Below, in pieces: positions 27,212 to 35,794 of a DNA stretch of 64,000 bases. How positions within the stretch are numbered: the first letter of the stretch is position 1; every line of letters starts with the position of its first letter. The notes under the pieces were generated by a model that worked only from the letters and a program-made list of their open reading frames with translations, was not told the origin of the DNA and did no database searches. Source of the DNA: Stenotrophomonas sp. WZN-1 (GTDB taxonomy: Bacteria; Pseudomonadota; Gammaproteobacteria; Xanthomonadales; Xanthomonadaceae); assembly GCF_002192255.1 (NCBI RefSeq), contig NZ_CP021768.1, forward strand, positions 762,001-826,000. The letters run 5' to 3'. A program made the translations under genes and the position numbers.

Positions 27212-29728
27212 TCAGGCCTCGCGCAGCGCCAATGCCGGCGGCGTATGCAGGATCGCCCGCGTACCCCACCAGCCCGCCAGCAGGCTCAACCCGATGCCGG
27301 CCACGCCGCCGATCAGCAGGCCCGGCCACGGCGGCAGCAACGGCAGCTCGAACACTTTCTGCGAGACCGCCACGCCGATGGCTGCGGCGGCGCCCACCGC
27401 CAGCAACGCCGCCAGCGTGCCCAGCGCGCCGAACTCGACCAGCACCGCGCTGCGCAGCTGGCGCCGGGTCGCGCCCAGCGTGCGCAGCACCGCGCTGTCG
27501 TAGCGGCGTTCGCCGGCGGTGGCCTGCAGCGCGGCCAGCAGCACCAGCACGCCCGCCAGCAGGCTGAATACCATCACCAGCTGCACCGCCTGCGCCACCC
27601 GTTCCATCACATCGCGCACCTGCGAGATCACCGCGTCCACGTCCAGCAGCGACAGGTTCGGCTGCGCGCGTACCAGCTCGCCCAGTCCCGCCGCCTTGCC
27701 GGCCGGCAGATGGAACGCCGACAGCAGGTTGTGCGGGGTGTCACCCACCGCATTCGGGTTCAGCAGGACGAAGAAGTTCGGCCTGAAGGTGTTCCAGTCG
27801 GCCTTGCGCACGCTGGTCACGGTGAATTCGCGCTCCTGCTCGCCCACTGCAATGCTGATGCGGTCGCCCGGGTACACGCCGTAGCGCTTGGCCCAGCCGA
27901 TTTCCACCGACGCCTCTGCCTCCGTGCTGCCGGCCTTCCAGAAGGTGCCGTTGACCAGCGTGTTGGCCGGCGGGAAGGTGCTGCGCCAGCTGAAGTTCAA
28001 CGGCCGGTTCTCGTCATCGTCGTCGCGCTGGCTTTCGCCCTGTGCCGCTTGTCCGTCCTGCGCGGACGTGCGGTCCACGCGCAGCGGCGGCTTGCCGTTG
28101 ATCGCGATCAGGCGGCCGGTGGCCATCGGTTCGATGCTGGCATCGCTGGCGCCCAGTCCACGCAGCGTGGCCAACACGCTGTCGCGTTGCTCGGGCTGGA
28201 TGTTGATCAGGAAGTAGTTGGGCGTATCCGCGGGCAGGCGCTCGCGCCACTGCTGCAGCAGGCCGGGGCCGGTCACCGCCAGCAGCAACAGCGCGCACAG
28301 CGACAGCGACAGCCCGACCAGCTGCATTACCGCCAGCATCCGGCGGCGGGTCAGCGCAGCCAGGCCCAGCCGCCAGTTGCCATGCAGGCGGTGCTGCAGG
28401 CCGCGCAGCAGCTGCAGCAGCACGAAGCCGGCCCCACCGGCTGCCACCGCCAGCGCGGCCAGGCCGCCGAGCACCCACAGCGCCAGTTTCAGGTCGCCGG
28501 TGACCTGCACCGCCAGCAGCAGGCTGGCGGCCAACGCCGCCACATAGGCCAGCAACGAGGCCGGCGGCAGTGCGGCGAAGGAACGGTTGAGCACGCGCAT
28601 CGGCGGCACCCCGCGCAGGCGCAGCAGCGGCGGCAGGCCGAAGCCGAACAGCAGCAACAGGCCGATGCCAGCGCCGGTCAGGGCCGGCATCGCCTCGGGC
28701 AGTGGCAGCCGCTGCGGCACCAGGCTGCCCAGCACCTGTACCAGGCCTTCCTGCGCCGCCATGCCCAGGCCGATACCGAGTGCACAGGCAGGTACCGCCA
28801 GCATCAGCAGCTGCAGCGCCAGGCCCAGCAGGATGTCGCGCTGGCGCGCGCCGAGGCAGCGCAGGATCGCCACCTGGTCGATGCGGCGCAGTGCGAAGCG
28901 GTTGGCCGCCAGCGCCGTGGCCACCCCCGCCAGCAGCACCGCCAGCAGTGCGCTCAGGCCGAGGAAGCGCCCGGCCAGGTCGAAGGCCTGGCGCACGCCA
29001 CGCTGGGTGTCGTCCACGCTCAGCAGGCGCAGGCCTTTCACCTGCGGCAGCAGCCACTGGCGCAGCGCCGCGATCGGCTCCGCCGCGCCGGCGAACATCA
29101 GCCGGTAGTTGATGCGGCTGCCGGGGCCGAGCAGCCCCGTGCCTTCCACATCGGCGCGATTGACCAGCAGGGTCGGCGAGAGCGTCAGCAGGTCGCCGCC
29201 GCTGTCCGGCTCGGCCTCGATGATGCCGGCGATGCGCAGTGTGCCGGCGCCGAATTCGAGGTCATCGCCGGCCTTCAGCCCCAGCCCCTGCAGCAGGCGT
29301 GGGTCGGCATAGGCCTGGCCCTTGGGCGGCATGCCGGCATCGGGGATCAGTGCACCGCCGGGCGTGGCCCGTATACGCAGCGTGCCGCGCAGCGGATAGC
29401 CCGCCTGCACGGCCTTGATGCTGGCCATCTGGCTGGCATCGCCGTTGAACAGCACGCTGCCGAAGCTGGCGATACGGGTGTAGGCCAGTCCACGCCGCTG
29501 TGCTTCTTCGGCGAATGCCTGCGGCGGGTCGTCGCGGCCGGCGATGCCGAGGTCGCCGCCGAGCATTTCAGCTGCGCTGCCGGTCAGCGCCAGGTTGACC
29601 CGGTTCACCAGCGTGCCCACCGCGGTCATCACCGCCACGCCCAGCACCAGCGCGGCGAACACGGTCAACAGGTCGCCGGCCAGGGCCTCGCGGCGCAGCG
29701 CGCGCCACGCGTGCCGCAGCAGGTTCAT
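27212..29728 (-). CDS. ybbP: ABC transporter permease, FtsX/YbbP type
   Basis: 838 aa. One N-terminal membrane helix (GDLLTVFAALVLGVAVMTAVG), a large periplasmic domain, then FtsX-type core regions at about 250-380, a middle membrane block at about 385-490, a second periplasmic domain and a final core from about 700. This duplicated layout is that of YbbP, about 800 aa in E. coli. Stop/start overlap of four bases with the ATPase gene. Function unknown; the pair beside tesA in E. coli has been linked to moving hydrophobic compounds. Confidence 0.9.
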   Translation of the reverse strand: MNLLRHAWRALRREALAGDLLTVFAALVLGVAVMTAVGTLVNRVNLALTGSAAEMLGGDLGIAGRDDPPQAFAEEAQRRGLAYTRIASFGSVLFNGDASQMASIKAVQAGYPLRGTLRIRATPGGALIPDAGMPPKGQAYADPRLLQGLGLKAGDDLEFGAGTLRIAGIIEAEPDSGGDLLTLSPTLLVNRADVEGTGLLGPGSRINYRLMFAGAAEPIAALRQWLLPQVKGLRLLSVDDTQRGVRQAFDLAGRFLGLSALLAVLLAGVATALAANRFALRRIDQVAILRCLGARQRDILLGLALQLLMLAVPACALGIGLGMAAQEGLVQVLGSLVPQRLPLPEAMPALTGAGIGLLLLFGFGLPPLLRLRGVPPMRVLNRSFAALPPASLLAYVAALAASLLLAVQVTGDLKLALWVLGGLAALAVAAGGAGFVLLQLLRGLQHRLHGNWRLGLAALTRRRMLAVMQLVGLSLSLCALLLLAVTGPGLLQQWRERLPADTPNYFLINIQPEQRDSVLATLRGLGASDASIEPMATGRLIAINGKPPLRVDRTSAQDGQAAQGESQRDDDDENRPLNFSWRSTFPPANTLVNGTFWKAGSTEAEASVEIGWAKRYGVYPGDRISIAVGEQEREFTVTSVRKADWNTFRPNFFVLLNPNAVGDTPHNLLSAFHLPAGKAAGLGELVRAQPNLSLLDVDAVISQVRDVMERVAQAVQLVMVFSLLAGVLVLLAALQATAGERRYDSAVLRTLGATRRQLRSAVLVEFGALGTLAALLAVGAAAAIGVAVSQKVFELPLLPPWPGLLIGGVAGIGLSLLAGWWGTRAILHTPPALALREA

Positions 29729-30453
29729 GCCTGTGCCCCGCGCTCGACCGGCAGCAGGCGACCGTCGTCGATGCGGTGGATGTACTGGCAGCGCTGGGCC
29801 AGGCGCAGGTCGTGGGTGACCAGCACCAGGGTGGTGCCGCTGCCGGCATTGAGCTCGAACAGCAGGTCGCTGATGTGCTGGCCGGTGGCGTGGTCCAGCG
29901 AGCCGGTCGGTTCGTCGGCGAAGAGGATGCGCGGGCGGGTGACGAAGGCACGTGCCAACGCCACGCGCTGCTGCTCGCCACCGGACAGCTGGCGCGGGTA
30001 GTGGCGGGCGCGGTGGGCCAGGCCGACCTGCGCCAGCACTTCATCGACCCGCGCCCGGTCTTCGCGCCCGGCCAGCTCCAGCGGCAAGGCGACGTTCTCG
30101 GCGGCGGTCAGCGCCGGCAGCAGGTGGAAGCTCTGGAACACGAAGCCGACTTCGCGCGCGCGCAGCTGGGCACGCGCCTCTTCATCGAGATCGCCCAGAT
30201 CCTGGCCGGACAGCGCGATGCGGCCGCGGCTGGGCAGGTCCAGGCCGGCCAGCAGGCCGAGCAGGGTGGTCTTGCCGGAACCGGAGGCGCCGACGATGGC
30301 CGCGCTGGTCCCTTCATGGACGGTCAGGGTGATGTTGTCCAGTATGTGGACTTCACCCTCCGGGCCCTGCACGGATTTGCCGACCTGGTCGACGGCGATG
30401 GCAACGGACGCGCTGCGGGGGGACAGGCTGTCGATGAGGAGACTCCAATGCAC
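29725..30453 (-). CDS. ybbA: ABC transporter ATP-binding protein, YbbA type
   Basis: 242 aa. Walker A GASGSGKTT, Q-loop FVFQSFHLLP, signature LSGGEQQRVALARA, Walker B ILFADEPTGSLD, switch His in LVTHD. LolD/MacB-like subfamily, matching YbbA. The start is a GTG at 30453 with no ribosome site, and it overlaps by six bases the start of the divergent tesA; the family usually begins about ten residues later, so the true start may be a non-standard codon further in. Confidence 0.9.
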   Translation of the reverse strand: MHWSLLIDSLSPRSASVAIAVDQVGKSVQGPEGEVHILDNITLTVHEGTSAAIVGASGSGKTTLLGLLAGLDLPSRGRIALSGQDLGDLDEEARAQLRAREVGFVFQSFHLLPALTAAENVALPLELAGREDRARVDEVLAQVGLAHRARHYPRQLSGGEQQRVALARAFVTRPRILFADEPTGSLDHATGQHISDLLFELNAGSGTTLVLVTHDLRLAQRCQYIHRIDDGRLLPVERGAQA

Positions 30454-31092
30454 AAGACGGGATGGAGCCGGCGAGCCGGCGCGATGATGGTGCTGCTGCT
30501 AGGGTTCCTGCTGCTGCCCGGGCTGGCCTGTGCCAAAGGTCCGGCCGGCACCGTGCTGGTGCTCGGCGACAGCCTCAGTGCCGCCCACAATATCCCTGCC
30601 GACGCCGGCTGGGTCAGCCTGCTGCAGCAGCGGGTCAGGCAGCAGTCGAAAACACCGGCGCGCATCGTCAATGCCAGCATGAGCGGGGAAACCACCGCCG
30701 GCGCGCTGACCCGCCTGCCGGGCCTGCTGGCGAAGGAGAAGCCGACCGTCGTGGTGATCGCGCTGGGCGGCAATGACGCGCTGCGCGGGCTGACCCCGGC
30801 GCAGGTGCAGGGCAACCTGGAAAAGATGGTGCAGGCCAGTCAGAAGGCCGGTGCCAAGGTGCTGCTGCTGGGCATCGACGTACCGCCCAACTATGGGCCG
30901 GCCTACCGCCAGCGCCTGGCAGCGGCCTACAAGGCGCTGGCCGCGCAGTACAAGGTGCCGCTGCTGCCGTTCCTGCTGGAAGGCGTGGCCCTGCAGCCGG
31001 GCATGATGCAGGCCGATGGCCTGCACCCCACGGCACAGGCGCAGCCCAGGGTGCTGGACAACGTCTGGCCGCTGCTGCGGCCCCTGCTCTGA
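30448..31092 (+). CDS. tesA: Arylesterase / acyl-CoA thioesterase I (SGNH hydrolase)
   Basis: 214 aa from ATG 30448 behind GAGGAG. Signal peptide ends LPGLACAKG; the Cys could also form a lipobox. SGNH blocks: LVLGDSLSAAH (catalytic Ser), the Gly block NASMSGETTAG, ALGGNDALRG (Asn) and DGLHPT (Asp, His). Periplasmic hydrolase of thioesters and esters (TesA/ApeA). Divergent from ybbAP, the same arrangement as in E. coli. Confidence 0.92.
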   Translation: MHKTGWSRRAGAMMVLLLGFLLLPGLACAKGPAGTVLVLGDSLSAAHNIPADAGWVSLLQQRVRQQSKTPARIVNASMSGETTAGALTRLPGLLAKEKPTVVVIALGGNDALRGLTPAQVQGNLEKMVQASQKAGAKVLLLGIDVPPNYGPAYRQRLAAAYKALAAQYKVPLLPFLLEGVALQPGMMQADGLHPTAQAQPRVLDNVWPLLRPLL

Positions 31093-31179
31093 ACGATTTA
31101 CAACCCTCTTGACGGAACTTCACATCGCGTCCACCGTCGATCCGGCATGTTTCACAAAGCTGAAGTTAGAGGGAATCAC

Positions 31180-31893
31180 ATGCGTCAGACGAAGGAGACC
31201 TCCGGCTTGGTGCTGGTGGTCGAAGACAACCGCAACATCTCCGAGATGATCGGGGAATACCTGGAAGGTCGCGGCTTCGAAGTCGACTATGCACAGGACG
31301 GCCTGGATGGCTACCGCCTCGCGGCGGAGAACAGCTATGACGTCGTGGTGCTCGACCTGATGTTGCCGCGCCTGGATGGCATCGAAGTATGCCGTCGCCT
31401 GCGCAACGATGCGCGCAAGTCCACACCGGTGCTGATGCTCACGGCACGCGACACGCTGGACGACAAGCTCACCGGCCTGGGGTTCGGCGCCGATGACTAC
31501 CTGACCAAGCCGTTCGCGATCCAGGAGCTGGAAGCCCGGCTGCGCGCGTTGATCCGTCGCGAACGCCGCCAGGTCGGTTCGGAGGTGCTGAAGGTGGCCG
31601 ACCTGGTGCTCGACCCGGTCAGCATGCGCGCCACCCGTGCCGGCACCGAGCTGCAGCTGTCGCCGATCGGCCTGCGCCTGCTGACCATCCTGATGCGCGA
31701 ATCGCCGCGCGTGGTCACCCGCCAGGAGATCGAACGCGAGATCTGGGGCAATGGCCTGCCGGATTCGGACACCCTGCGCAGCCATCTGTACAACCTGCGC
31801 AAGATCATCGACAAGCCGTTCGACCGTCCGCTGTTGCACACCGTGCAGAGCGCCGGCTACCGCATTGCCGATATCGCCCAGCCGATGGCCTGA
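31180..31893 (+). CDS. colR: Response regulator, OmpR family, ColR-like
   Basis: 237 aa from ATG 31180, six bases behind AGAGGGA. Receiver domain: acidic pair VVEDN, phosphorylated Asp59 (VVVLDLMLPRLDG), Thr in LMLTARD and Lys in LTKPF. C-terminal winged helix with SPIGLRLLTILMRESPRVV and SDTLRSHLYNLRKIIDKPFDRPLLHTVQSAGYR, closely like Pseudomonas ColR. With its kinase downstream it probably governs envelope and metal-stress genes. Confidence 0.88.
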   Translation: MRQTKETSGLVLVVEDNRNISEMIGEYLEGRGFEVDYAQDGLDGYRLAAENSYDVVVLDLMLPRLDGIEVCRRLRNDARKSTPVLMLTARDTLDDKLTGLGFGADDYLTKPFAIQELEARLRALIRRERRQVGSEVLKVADLVLDPVSMRATRAGTELQLSPIGLRLLTILMRESPRVVTRQEIEREIWGNGLPDSDTLRSHLYNLRKIIDKPFDRPLLHTVQSAGYRIADIAQPMA

Positions 31894-31942
31894 TCAGGGC
31901 CCACGCCGGTGCAGTTGCAGGCCCGGCCGGGCAATGACCATG

Positions 31943-31995
31943 CACGGAGCCGGGGATGACCGGCCGGCGTTGCCGCCGGTCATCACCCGTGCACG
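31943..31995 (+). other. Long hairpin between colR and colS
   Basis: Core stem GATGACCGGC / GCCGGTCATC, extended across an internal loop by TGCACGG / CCGTGCA. It could end or slow transcription between the two genes; there is no U-run. Confidence 0.5.
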
Positions 31996-32008
31996 ACTAC
32001 GGCGCGGT

Positions 32009-32030
32009 GCGCTGCCTATAATCGCAGCGC
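32009..32030 (+). promoter_or_regulatory. -10 box inside a perfect inverted repeat ahead of colS
   Basis: GCGCTGC-CTATAATC-GCAGCGC: seven-base perfect arms around TATAAT (32017-32022), 19 bases before the colS start. No clear -35. Suggests a colS promoter whose -10 is within an operator or hairpin. Confidence 0.5.
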
Positions 32031-32048
32031 TCTGACCGGGACCCCGCA

Positions 32049-33320
32049 ATGCCGCACGGCCTGCCGCGCAAGATCCGTATCGCCTTCATCCTGCAGGCAG
32101 TTCTGGCCAGCCTGGGCATCCTGCTCGGTGCCTGGCTGGTCTCGCTGGTGATCAAGCACAGCCTGGTCGGCGCTGCCCTGCGCGAGGAAGCGGCGTACTA
32201 CTGGACGCTGCACGAGGCCTCGCCCGTGCAGCCGCCACCCAACACGCAGAACATCCGCGGCTACCTGCTGGAAAGCGGGCAGTCGGCACTGTCGTTGCCG
32301 GCCAACCTGCGCAACCTGGAGCCCGGTTTCCACGAACTGCCCAAGGATGACCAGCTGGTGCTGGTCGATGTGCGCCCGGCCGGCCGCCTGTACCTGGTGT
32401 TCCTGCGTTCGCGCGCGGAAATGCTGGCCTTCTGGTTCGGCATCGTGCCGGTGCTGCTGACCCTGTTGGCGGTGTATGGCGCCAGCTGGGTCACCTACCG
32501 TGCCTCCAAGCGGCTGGTGTCGCCGGTGAACTGGCTGGCGCGGCGCGTCTCGCGCTGGGACCCGGGCCACCCGGAGGCGGCCGACCTGGAGCCGAACAAG
32601 CTGCCTGCGGACATGCAGGGCGAGACCCGGCAGCTGGCGGCGGCGCTGCATTCGCTGGCCAACCGGGTCAGCGCGCATGTGGCCCGCGAGCGCAATTTCA
32701 CCCGTGACGCCAGCCATGAACTGCGCACACCGCTGACCGTCATCCGCGTTGCCAGCGACATGGCGCTGGGCGATGACAGCCTGGAGCCGCGCCTGCGCCG
32801 CAGCCTGCAGCGCATCCAGCGTGCAGGCCGTGACATGGAGGCGGTGATCGATGCCTTCCTGATCCTGGCCCGCGAGGCCGATGTCGAGCCGCAGGTCGAG
32901 CTGTTCGACGTCAACGACATCGTCCGCTATGAAGTGGACAACGCCAACGAGCTGCTGGGTACGCGCCCGGTGTCGGTGCACCTGCACAGCGAAGGCCCGG
33001 TGCAGCTGCACGCACCGCCGCGGGTGCTGCAGGTGGTGGTCAGCAACCTGGTGCGCAACGCCTGCAGCTACACCGACGAAGGGCGCATCGACGTGCACGT
33101 GCTCAACGACCGGGTGGTGGTACGCGACACCGGCATCGGCATGTCCGCCGAAGCGCTGTCGCGCGCGTTCGAGCCGTTCTACCGCGCCGAGCCGAGCCGC
33201 CCGCAGGGCACCGGCCTGGGCCTGTCGATCGTGCGCCGCCTGTGCGACCGTTTCGGCTGGAAGGTCAGCCTGGGCAGCGAGCCGGGCAAGGGCACGGAAG
33301 CCACGGTGATTTTCCGCTGA
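32049..33320 (+). CDS. colS: Sensor histidine kinase, ColS-like
   Basis: 423 aa. Two membrane helices (about 13-37 and 131-152) enclose a periplasmic domain of about 95 residues containing FHELPKDDQ. Then a short linker, the phosphoacceptor His223 in RDASHELRTPLT, N box LVRNACSYT, G1 VVVRDTGIGM, F box FEPFYRAEPS and G2 GTGLGLSIV. Partner of the regulator 155 bases upstream. In Pseudomonas ColS senses zinc and other metals; whether this one does cannot be told here. Confidence 0.88.
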   Translation: MPHGLPRKIRIAFILQAVLASLGILLGAWLVSLVIKHSLVGAALREEAAYYWTLHEASPVQPPPNTQNIRGYLLESGQSALSLPANLRNLEPGFHELPKDDQLVLVDVRPAGRLYLVFLRSRAEMLAFWFGIVPVLLTLLAVYGASWVTYRASKRLVSPVNWLARRVSRWDPGHPEAADLEPNKLPADMQGETRQLAAALHSLANRVSAHVARERNFTRDASHELRTPLTVIRVASDMALGDDSLEPRLRRSLQRIQRAGRDMEAVIDAFLILAREADVEPQVELFDVNDIVRYEVDNANELLGTRPVSVHLHSEGPVQLHAPPRVLQVVVSNLVRNACSYTDEGRIDVHVLNDRVVVRDTGIGMSAEALSRAFEPFYRAEPSRPQGTGLGLSIVRRLCDRFGWKVSLGSEPGKGTEATVIFR

Positions 33321-33326
33321 CGCCAC

Positions 33327-33348
33327 GCCGGGCATGGCCCGGCGCTAC
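33327..33348. repeat. SMAG repeat
   Basis: GCCGGGCATGGCCCGGC then GCTAC, seven bases after the colS stop. Confidence 0.7.
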
Positions 33349-33413
33349 CCCGGTGCTTGGCGGGGGCGGATCCCGTTGCCACGTAACGGGCTCTGACCCC
33401 ACGCCAGATCCCG

Positions 33414-33467
33414 GTAGATCCACGCCATGCGTGGATGGGCGACGGTAGCGCCGGGCCATGCCCGGCG
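33414..33467. repeat. Two SMAG repeats in direct orientation
   Basis: GTAGATCCACGCCATGCGTGGAT (33414-33436) and GTAGCGCCGGGCCATGCCCGGCG (33445-33467), different stem sequences, same orientation, between colS and the SGNH gene. Confidence 0.75.
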
Positions 33468-33478
33468 TCGGCAATGGC

Positions 33479-34177
33479 TCAGTTGCAGTTGACCTTCGGC
33501 GCCAGCGCCCTGGTCCAGATCGCATACCCGGCCGGGGTCATGTGCAGCATGTCCTCGCGGAACAGCGTCGCGTCGGGCTGTCCATCGGCACCGAGCATCG
33601 GCGTGTAGATGTCGGTGAAGCCGGTATGGGGCAGCTTGGCCAGCGCGGCCTTGATCAGCGTATTGGCTTCGTTGATCGCCGGCAGCAGGTGCGCGCGTGA
33701 CGGGCTTGGTTTGATCGACAGGTACTCGACCTTGGTCTTCGGCAGGTCGCGATGCACGCGCTGCACGAAGGCAACTACATCGTCGCGCACCTGCATGGCG
33801 CTGCGGCCGCTGTTGAGATCGTTGTCGCCGGCGTAGAAGAACACCTTGCACGGCGCATAGGGCACCACGATGCGGTCGGCATACCAGGTGCTGTCGCGCA
33901 CTTCCGAACCGCCGAAGCCGCGGTTGAACACCGGCTGGCCGGGGAAGTCGGTGGCCAGGCTCTCCCAGAAGCGGATCGAGGAGCTGCCGATGAACTCGAT
34001 GCCACCGCGCGGCGGCGGGTTGGACTGGTCGGCGCTGGCGAAGCGGGCCATGTCGCCGGCCCAGGCGACGTTGGAGACCTGTTCGGGCACCTGCGGCGGC
34101 TTGGCCGGGCTCAGGGCCAGGGCAAGCGGTGCGACAGTCAGCAGGCCCAGCATCAGGCAGGTACGGCGACGGGACAT
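33479..34177 (-). CDS. Exported SGNH/GDSL-type hydrolase
   Basis: 232 aa with a signal peptide (MSRRRTCLMLGLLTVAPLALALS). Block I GSSSIRFWESL (Ser), block II NRGFGGSE (Gly), block III FYAGDNDLNSG (Asn), block V DMLHMTPAGY (Asp, His): a complete catalytic set. Resembles periplasmic GDSL esterases that act on acyl esters of lipids or cell-wall glycans; substrate unknown. Transcribed alone, with its 3' end against SMAG repeats. Confidence 0.85.
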   Translation of the reverse strand: MSRRRTCLMLGLLTVAPLALALSPAKPPQVPEQVSNVAWAGDMARFASADQSNPPPRGGIEFIGSSSIRFWESLATDFPGQPVFNRGFGGSEVRDSTWYADRIVVPYAPCKVFFYAGDNDLNSGRSAMQVRDDVVAFVQRVHRDLPKTKVEYLSIKPSPSRAHLLPAINEANTLIKAALAKLPHTGFTDIYTPMLGADGQPDATLFREDMLHMTPAGYAIWTRALAPKVNCN

Positions 34178-34391
34178 CAGGCGCTCCAGCAGGCAAGGGG
34201 GGTCTCCATCATAGGAGCACGGCCCAGCCCGGTGCTTGCCCCTGGCAGGCCGTTCAGCGGGCCGGCGTGGGGTGCGGTTGGCGGCCTTGTGGCAAAATGG
34301 CGGCCATCTGCCTATTCCTGTGCACCCATGATTCCCTGCCGTGCGTCTGAGCGGTCGCTGCGCCGCGCCCCTGTTGCTGGATGTTCCATCC

Positions 34392-34787
34392 GTGGCTGAT
34401 CAGTTCGGCCACATGCCCCGCGGCCCGCGCCGCATCTTCCAGGCCGCCCGCTGGTCCTGGCAGGGCCTGCGCGCCGCCTGGCTGCACGAGTCCTCGTTCC
34501 GGCTGGAGGTGTACCTGCTGGTGATGCTGACTCCGGTCGCGATCTGGCTGGGCCAGACCCCGGTCGAACGCGCGCTGCTGATCGGCTCGATGCTGCTGGT
34601 GCTGGCGATGGAGCTGGCCAACTCGGCCATCGAAGCGGTGATCGAACGCTATGGCAGCGAGATCCACGAACTGGCCGGCCGCGCCAAGGACATGGGCTCG
34701 GCGGCGGTGTTCGTGCTGATGATGAACGTGCTGCTGTGCTGGGCGCTGGTCGTGGTTCCGCACGCGCTGGCCGGCATTTACGGCTGA
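34392..34787 (+). CDS. dgkA: Diacylglycerol kinase
   Basis: 131 aa from a GTG at 34392. Small three-helix inner-membrane kinase that returns diacylglycerol to phosphatidate. Conserved core ELANSAIEAVIERYGSEIHELAGRAKDMGSAAV matches E. coli DgkA almost throughout, including the catalytic Glu and the Glu/Asn metal ligands. ATG 34413 would give 124 aa, nearer E. coli's 122; ribosome sites are weak for both. Next gene (TerC) starts 33 bases on. Confidence 0.93.
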   Translation: MADQFGHMPRGPRRIFQAARWSWQGLRAAWLHESSFRLEVYLLVMLTPVAIWLGQTPVERALLIGSMLLVLAMELANSAIEAVIERYGSEIHELAGRAKDMGSAAVFVLMMNVLLCWALVVVPHALAGIYG

Positions 34788-34820
34788 AACCCCATTCCCT
34801 CACTGCCTTGAAGAGTTTCC

Positions 34821-35570
34821 ATGTCCTTTGAGTTCCTCGCCGACCCCAATGCCTGGGTGACCCTGTTCACCCTCAGCGCGCTGGAAATCGTGCTCGGCAT
34901 CGACAACCTGGTGTTCATTTCCATCGCCGTCAGCAAGCTGCCGGAAGAGCGTCGCCCGTTCGCGCGCAAGCTCGGCATCGCGGTGGCGTGCATCACGCGT
35001 ATCGCGTTGCTGGTGTCGCTGGCCTACCTGGCGCACATGGCGGCCAACCTGTTCACCGTGGCCGGCATGGGCATCTCCATCCGCGACCTGGTGCTGATCG
35101 TCGGCGGTCTGTTCCTGATCATCAAGGGCTTCATGGAAATCAAGGAACTGATCAGCGGCGGCGAGGATGAAGATCCCAGCACGACCAAGGCGTCGGCCGT
35201 GTTCGGCTACGTGATCGCGCAGATCGCGGTGATCGACATCGTGTTCTCGCTGGACTCGGTGATCACCGCCGTTGGCATCGCCGACCACATCCCGGTCATG
35301 GTTGCCGCCATCCTGCTGTCGGTGATGGTGATGCTGCTGGCCGCCAACCCGCTGGGCCGCTTCATCGACGCCAACCCGACCGTGAAGATGCTGGCGCTGG
35401 CCTTCATCCTGCTGATCGGTGCGGTGCTGATCCTGGATGGCCTGGACGTGCACGTGCCCAAGCCCTACATCTATGCCGCGATGGGCTTCTCGGTGCTGGT
35501 GGAGTGGCTGAACCTGCTGATGCGCCGCCGCGCCCGCGAACACAACGTGCCGGGTGCCGGCAACTGGTGA
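34821..35570 (+). CDS. TerC family integral membrane protein
   Basis: 249 aa, about seven hydrophobic segments. The two TerC metal-site motifs are present: EIVLGIDNLVFISI in helix 1 and IVFSLDSVITAVG mid-protein, each with the paired acidic residues. Family knowledge: TerC/Alx proteins export manganese or supply metals to secreted enzymes. Likely transcribed with dgkA; no yybP-ykoY riboswitch fits in the short gap. A hairpin terminator follows. Confidence 0.9.
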   Translation: MSFEFLADPNAWVTLFTLSALEIVLGIDNLVFISIAVSKLPEERRPFARKLGIAVACITRIALLVSLAYLAHMAANLFTVAGMGISIRDLVLIVGGLFLIIKGFMEIKELISGGEDEDPSTTKASAVFGYVIAQIAVIDIVFSLDSVITAVGIADHIPVMVAAILLSVMVMLLAANPLGRFIDANPTVKMLALAFILLIGAVLILDGLDVHVPKPYIYAAMGFSVLVEWLNLLMRRRAREHNVPGAGNW

Positions 35571-35595
35571 GCGCGCCGCTGGCGTGTGTGTCCCT

Positions 35596-35624
35596 CAGAA
35601 CCCCTGGCCTGGCCGGGGGTTCTG
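35596..35624 (+). terminator. Terminator after the TerC gene
   Basis: CAGAACCCC / GGGGTTCTG with an 11-base loop, 25 bases past the stop; weak U-content downstream. Confidence 0.65.
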
Positions 35625-35794
35625 CGTTGTGGGGCCCGGCTCTGCAACGGCGCTGCGCTTTTTGCACTTGCAGTGGAGTTCCGGCCTCCACTTGTGAATC
35701 AGGATCAACAGTGTTTTCCCGGGGCGAGGCTTAATCCGGTGTGGCAAAGCGCGCAGGCTACGCACTCCCGATTCCCGCCCCCCAGGAAACCCCC

